Positions 20,692 through 23,417 of a DNA stretch of 23,417 bases are shown piece after piece. The stretch is from a virus: IMG/VR virus record IMGVR_UViG_3300002835_001123, positions 1 to 23,417 of that record. One strand, 5' to 3'. The translations under genes and the position numbers were made by a program. A model generated the notes under the pieces. That model was not told where the DNA came from. It did not search any database and worked only from the letters and a program-made list of their open reading frames with translations. How positions within the stretch are numbered: position 1 is the first letter of the stretch; every line of letters starts with the position of its first letter.

Positions 20692-20901
20692 CTAATCATT
20701 TAGAACCAACCTGATAACCGTTTGAAAACTATTGCCGCACGAACAGTATCTGTACTGTGTCCGAAACCCCGATTCATCTTTCGACCGGCCGACAGAGGCA
20801 AACTTGCCACAGACCGGGCAACACCCGTTTCCTGTCGCTACGCTGCAATGAAAGTATTGTCGAGTCTTCTGCACATACCCCGGCTCTCTAAGTGGCTTCA
20901 C
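20692..20901 (-). CDS. Zinc-ribbon protein (Com/Ogr-like)
   Basis: 69 residues from a GTG at 20901 with AAGGA eight bases upstream, overlapping the terminase stop (GTGA). The motif CPVCG (C28, C31) and CSCG (C53, C55) with an aromatic YRYC between gives a four-Cys zinc ribbon. Similar small ribbons (Mu Com, P2 Ogr/Delta) are nucleic-acid-binding regulators, but this one lies inside the packaging module and may simply be a terminase accessory. Function is uncertain; the zinc site is clear. Confidence 0.65.
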   Translation of the reverse strand: MKPLREPGYVQKTRQYFHCSVATGNGCCPVCGKFASVGRSKDESGFRTQYRYCSCGNSFQTVIRLVLND

Positions 20902-22919
20902 TTGCGTTTCCTTACAAAAGGCTCTGCTTTTTTGCCCGAAATCACGCCATTCACTGGCGTTTGTGCCGCCTTTTTTCGTGCCTTTTCTGACTCATATTCC
21001 GCCACGCTGAGCCCAACGAAAGACATATAACACGCATCGAGAAGGTGGTTTCTCGTGAATGTCTGAACCCATTTCCTCACTGTCCCTTTGCCTACCTCAA
21101 ATTGAGTGGTTTCACGTTCAGCCGTCAGTTGTTTTGCCACTTCGATTCGGCCCTCCACCTTTTCTGACTTTGGCAGCAACAACGCCGCTGAACTGTCGGC
21201 CGCAACCGTCAAAGCCTGATGGACTCTTCGCTTCCAGTGGTCTGCGTTGTTTTCCAGTTCGCGAAAACGCTTGTTGCCGCGAATCAGAATCACATCGTGC
21301 CAGCCCTCGCCAATCTGGTGCATCTGGCGATTTTTGTTCTGTGGGGCCACATAGGCGGATCCAGCGTGTTGCTTGAACCCAAATCCCTTCGCACGTCGCC
21401 ACAGTTGATGCTCGTTCAGTCCTTCTCGTATCGTGTCCGTTTCCCATCCAATATCGATCAAAGCGATATCGATTCCGCGGAGTCCTGACAGGCCCTCGAC
21501 TTCCCAGCCTTTATCGAATTTTTCCTGCAGATATCGAATTGCCTGTTTCAATGCCGTTTTCAAGTCACTGGCTTCTCTCAACACCGGCTCGAAACCGTAG
21601 TCGATGCAAAGTGGTTGCCCGTTTGATCGCTTTGCCGTCACGAACCAGTCGAGCTGCTTTTCTCGAACGTCGACGCCAGCAGCGATCGTCACCACATCAG
21701 AAGGCATCAGCCCGCGTTTCCACTGGCTTTGCCTGTGCATTACGGTGCGGAAATCCAACGGCTCAACATCTTGTTCCTTTGGTTTTGCAGGCAGTGCCCA
21801 CGTCCATTGAAGCAGTTCTTTTTCCGCGTTGTCCTGATCGACTTCGCGTGCTCCTTTCCACTCATCGGCTCCGACAATGCCCGCCGTCACAAATGTGTTT
21901 GTCGCCGCTGAGTACCGGAACCCCATTGTCTTCGATGCAACGATCTGGCCTGTGATCGTTCCGTCAGGCAGAATACACTGACCTTTGTGACGCACCTTGC
22001 AGTTTGCCAGTTGCTTCAGCCGTGTGGCGTCATCAAACACAATCCCACAAACTGGACAGGCCCACCGGCTTTGAAGTTCCGCCATGTCTTCGGTCGCAGC
22101 ATCCTGCCAGCCGATAAGATTGTCCCGGCCTGGACAAATCCATTCGTCGCAGGCGTGACACTGGATAACGACCTCACCTGCTGTTCCGTTGCTCCATTCC
22201 TGCCAGATGCGGCCCTGCTCAATCGTCACCGTCGATTCAAGATAAATGCGAGCCTGCCCGCTGGCACGATACGCCCTGACACGCCCCTCCATCTGCTTTA
22301 GTTTTGTCGCCTCATCCGATGTGCCGCCCACCTGATCCAAATGTGAAACCTCAGTTACGACAAGAATCGGACCTGTGAATCCGGCTCGCTTTTCATCACC
22401 ACCGCCTGCGGTGATGAACTTCAAATTGCTGCCGTTGCCAAACTGGATAAGTTCCGGTGTTCCGCCGTTCGAGCCTGCTCCCTTTCGCGGAAGATATTTC
22501 GCGAACTGGCTGGCTTCGATTGCTGGCCTAATGTCAAGCTTCCACTTGTCGTTGGCCATGTCCATTGATGGCAGCCCGAACAAAACCGTTTGATTCCTTT
22601 CAAATAAATGGTAGAGAATTGGAATGACGACGAACGCCAGCGTTTTGCCTGATTGCTGCGGGCCTGTGCAGGCATACCGAAACCAGTTACCTGAATCGAC
22701 CTCACGAAAGAAGGCCCCATGTGCTGGTTGTCGTGCAATCCTGAATCGCTGCCCTTGGAATGGGCCATCTGGAAGAATGATTTCCTGCTCAGCGAACTCA
22801 GCTATTGAGCGATAACGCGCAACGATTGCGATCCGCTGAAACGCTTCCCGGAGCGCCTTTGCTCCAGGTATGGCGTAGTCAGTCCACGTCTGTTTCGATT
22901 GTGGAACGATCATGTCCAT
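20898..22919 (-). CDS. Terminase large subunit, GpA family
   Basis: 673 residues. The ATPase domain has Walker A GPQQSGKT (86-93) and a Walker B-like ILVVTE with the acid at E190. A zinc-like insertion follows (CHACDEWIC 254-262, CPVCG 288-292), typical of GpA. The nuclease domain begins near GVDVRE (D417 candidate metal ligand) and continues with ALIDIGWETD and a late HLLDACY. Length and order fit PF05876-type enzymes, which cut and package DNA with cohesive ends in lambda-like phages. It overlaps the small subunit gene by 41 bases. Start choice between M1 and M3 is not resolved (weak GAG upstream). Confidence 0.93.
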   Translation of the reverse strand: MDMIVPQSKQTWTDYAIPGAKALREAFQRIAIVARYRSIAEFAEQEIILPDGPFQGQRFRIARQPAHGAFFREVDSGNWFRYACTGPQQSGKTLAFVVIPILYHLFERNQTVLFGLPSMDMANDKWKLDIRPAIEASQFAKYLPRKGAGSNGGTPELIQFGNGSNLKFITAGGGDEKRAGFTGPILVVTEVSHLDQVGGTSDEATKLKQMEGRVRAYRASGQARIYLESTVTIEQGRIWQEWSNGTAGEVVIQCHACDEWICPGRDNLIGWQDAATEDMAELQSRWACPVCGIVFDDATRLKQLANCKVRHKGQCILPDGTITGQIVASKTMGFRYSAATNTFVTAGIVGADEWKGAREVDQDNAEKELLQWTWALPAKPKEQDVEPLDFRTVMHRQSQWKRGLMPSDVVTIAAGVDVREKQLDWFVTAKRSNGQPLCIDYGFEPVLREASDLKTALKQAIRYLQEKFDKGWEVEGLSGLRGIDIALIDIGWETDTIREGLNEHQLWRRAKGFGFKQHAGSAYVAPQNKNRQMHQIGEGWHDVILIRGNKRFRELENNADHWKRRVHQALTVAADSSAALLLPKSEKVEGRIEVAKQLTAERETTQFEVGKGTVRKWVQTFTRNHLLDACYMSFVGLSVAEYESEKARKKAAQTPVNGVISGKKAEPFVRKRK

Positions 22920-23358
22920 AGATTCGCTCTAGGTTTGACAGTACCTCGCGATTTGCCTCCTCAATCAACTCCAGCGTGTCTGTATCGCCTTTTCTTTTCA
23001 CATGCTCCGCCACTCTGCGAAGCGGACCAAATAACGCTGGGGCAACGTCCTCGAAATCATTCAGCATGATTACCTGCCCGCGTGTTTGTGCGAGCTTAAT
23101 TTCTTCCTGTGCTGCTCTGGCTTGGCGGTATCGCTCGAGTCCGTCTGAGTCATCCCCTGCGAGCAATGTTTCGTCTGTCGGGACTGGGTTTGCTTCTTTT
23201 CTGAGATACCACCAAACGCACACGGCATAGATTTCTGCCGCGTTATCTTTGTCGAAGTCGGGAAAGGTAGGCTCGTGTTGAAATTTAGAAAGAACCGGTG
23301 GCGTCACACCAAGAATCCGGCTCAGCTCGCTCTTGATGGCTCGCTTCTTGTGTGCCAT
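22879..23358 (-). CDS. Putative terminase small subunit
   Basis: 159 residues. The N-terminal 60 residues contain a possible helix-turn-helix (IKSELSRILGVTPPVLSKFQ), the middle is a long charged helix (GLERYRQARAAQEEIKLAQTRGQVI), and the C-terminal part is helical (FGPLRRVAEHVKRKG...). The order (wHTH, ERYRxAxA...LxxxRGxVI...) is that of Nu1-like packaging proteins that recognise cos DNA and hand it to the large subunit, which overlaps by 41 bases. There is no Shine-Dalgarno; the leader is A/T-rich (AAAACAAACA before the ATG). It is the first late gene visible. Confidence 0.82.
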   Translation of the reverse strand: MAHKKRAIKSELSRILGVTPPVLSKFQHEPTFPDFDKDNAAEIYAVCVWWYLRKEANPVPTDETLLAGDDSDGLERYRQARAAQEEIKLAQTRGQVIMLNDFEDVAPALFGPLRRVAEHVKRKGDTDTLELIEEANREVLSNLERIYGHDRSTIETDVD

Positions 23359-23417
23359 TGTTTGTTTTAACCATGTTTCGATGTTTCAAACACAAAAAAA
23401 CAGGGATGAAGTTTCCC
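23359..23417 (-). other. Leader of the late operon with T-run, cut by the window edge
   Basis: On the minus strand the edge reads GGGA-AACTTCA-TCCC followed by TGTTTTTTT, a short stem with a U run that could be the end of a terminator for an upstream gene outside the window. It is followed by two close copies of GAAACAT (TTTGAAACATCGAAACATGG) before the small terminase. A cos or late promoter would be expected near here, but none can be recognised in 59 bases. Confidence 0.3.

Noticed and set aside
1-23417. CRISPR arrays, insertion sequences, rRNA
   Set aside because: No regularly spaced repeats, transposase motifs or rRNA-like segments were seen on either strand.

Overview
The window is most of a temperate tailed-phage genome (prophage or phage contig), with GC near 50 percent by eye. 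It carries an HK97-fold head module, a siphovirus-like tail module, a tyrosine integrase and an XRE-type repressor. The gene style suggests a phage of Planctomycetota: cysteine-rich tail proteins, a Mu gpT-like capsid protein beside a lambda-like portal, and a ParB-methyltransferase fusion. That host call is inference from family resemblance only. No rRNA, tRNA, CRISPR array or insertion sequence was seen.

Right to left on the minus strand, about 23.36 to 5.71 kb is one long, tightly packed late operon. The order is small terminase, large terminase (GpA type), zinc-ribbon protein, gpW-like joiner, lambda-type portal, prohead protease with a nested scaffold start, decoration protein, gpT-like major capsid protein, head-tail adaptors, gp10-like protein split over two frames, tail terminator-like protein, a decoration-like protein, tail tube protein, tail assembly chaperone pair with a clear -1 frameshift site, short tape measure, and three distal tail proteins of which one is very cysteine-rich. 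The operon ends with a hidden 50-codon membrane protein, a Cys-rich/phosphoribosyltransferase/HAD fusion and a SAM methyltransferase. A large inverted repeat closes it.

The region 3.1 to 5.6 kb is the lysogeny and integration module. A minus-strand XRE repressor faces plus-strand small genes and the integrase. An 11-bp sequence with a dyad core (TGGACACTGTC) occurs once on each side of the repressor gene in opposite orientation, and a near copy overlaps a promoter at 5.6 kb, so it is a candidate operator.

From 2.97 kb down to the left edge a second minus-strand operon, mostly joined by ATGA overlaps, encodes a ParB-like/DNA methyltransferase fusion, an HNH protein and small accessory proteins. 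It runs off the edge. No endolysin, holin-endolysin pair or replication protein was recognised; these may lie outside the window.
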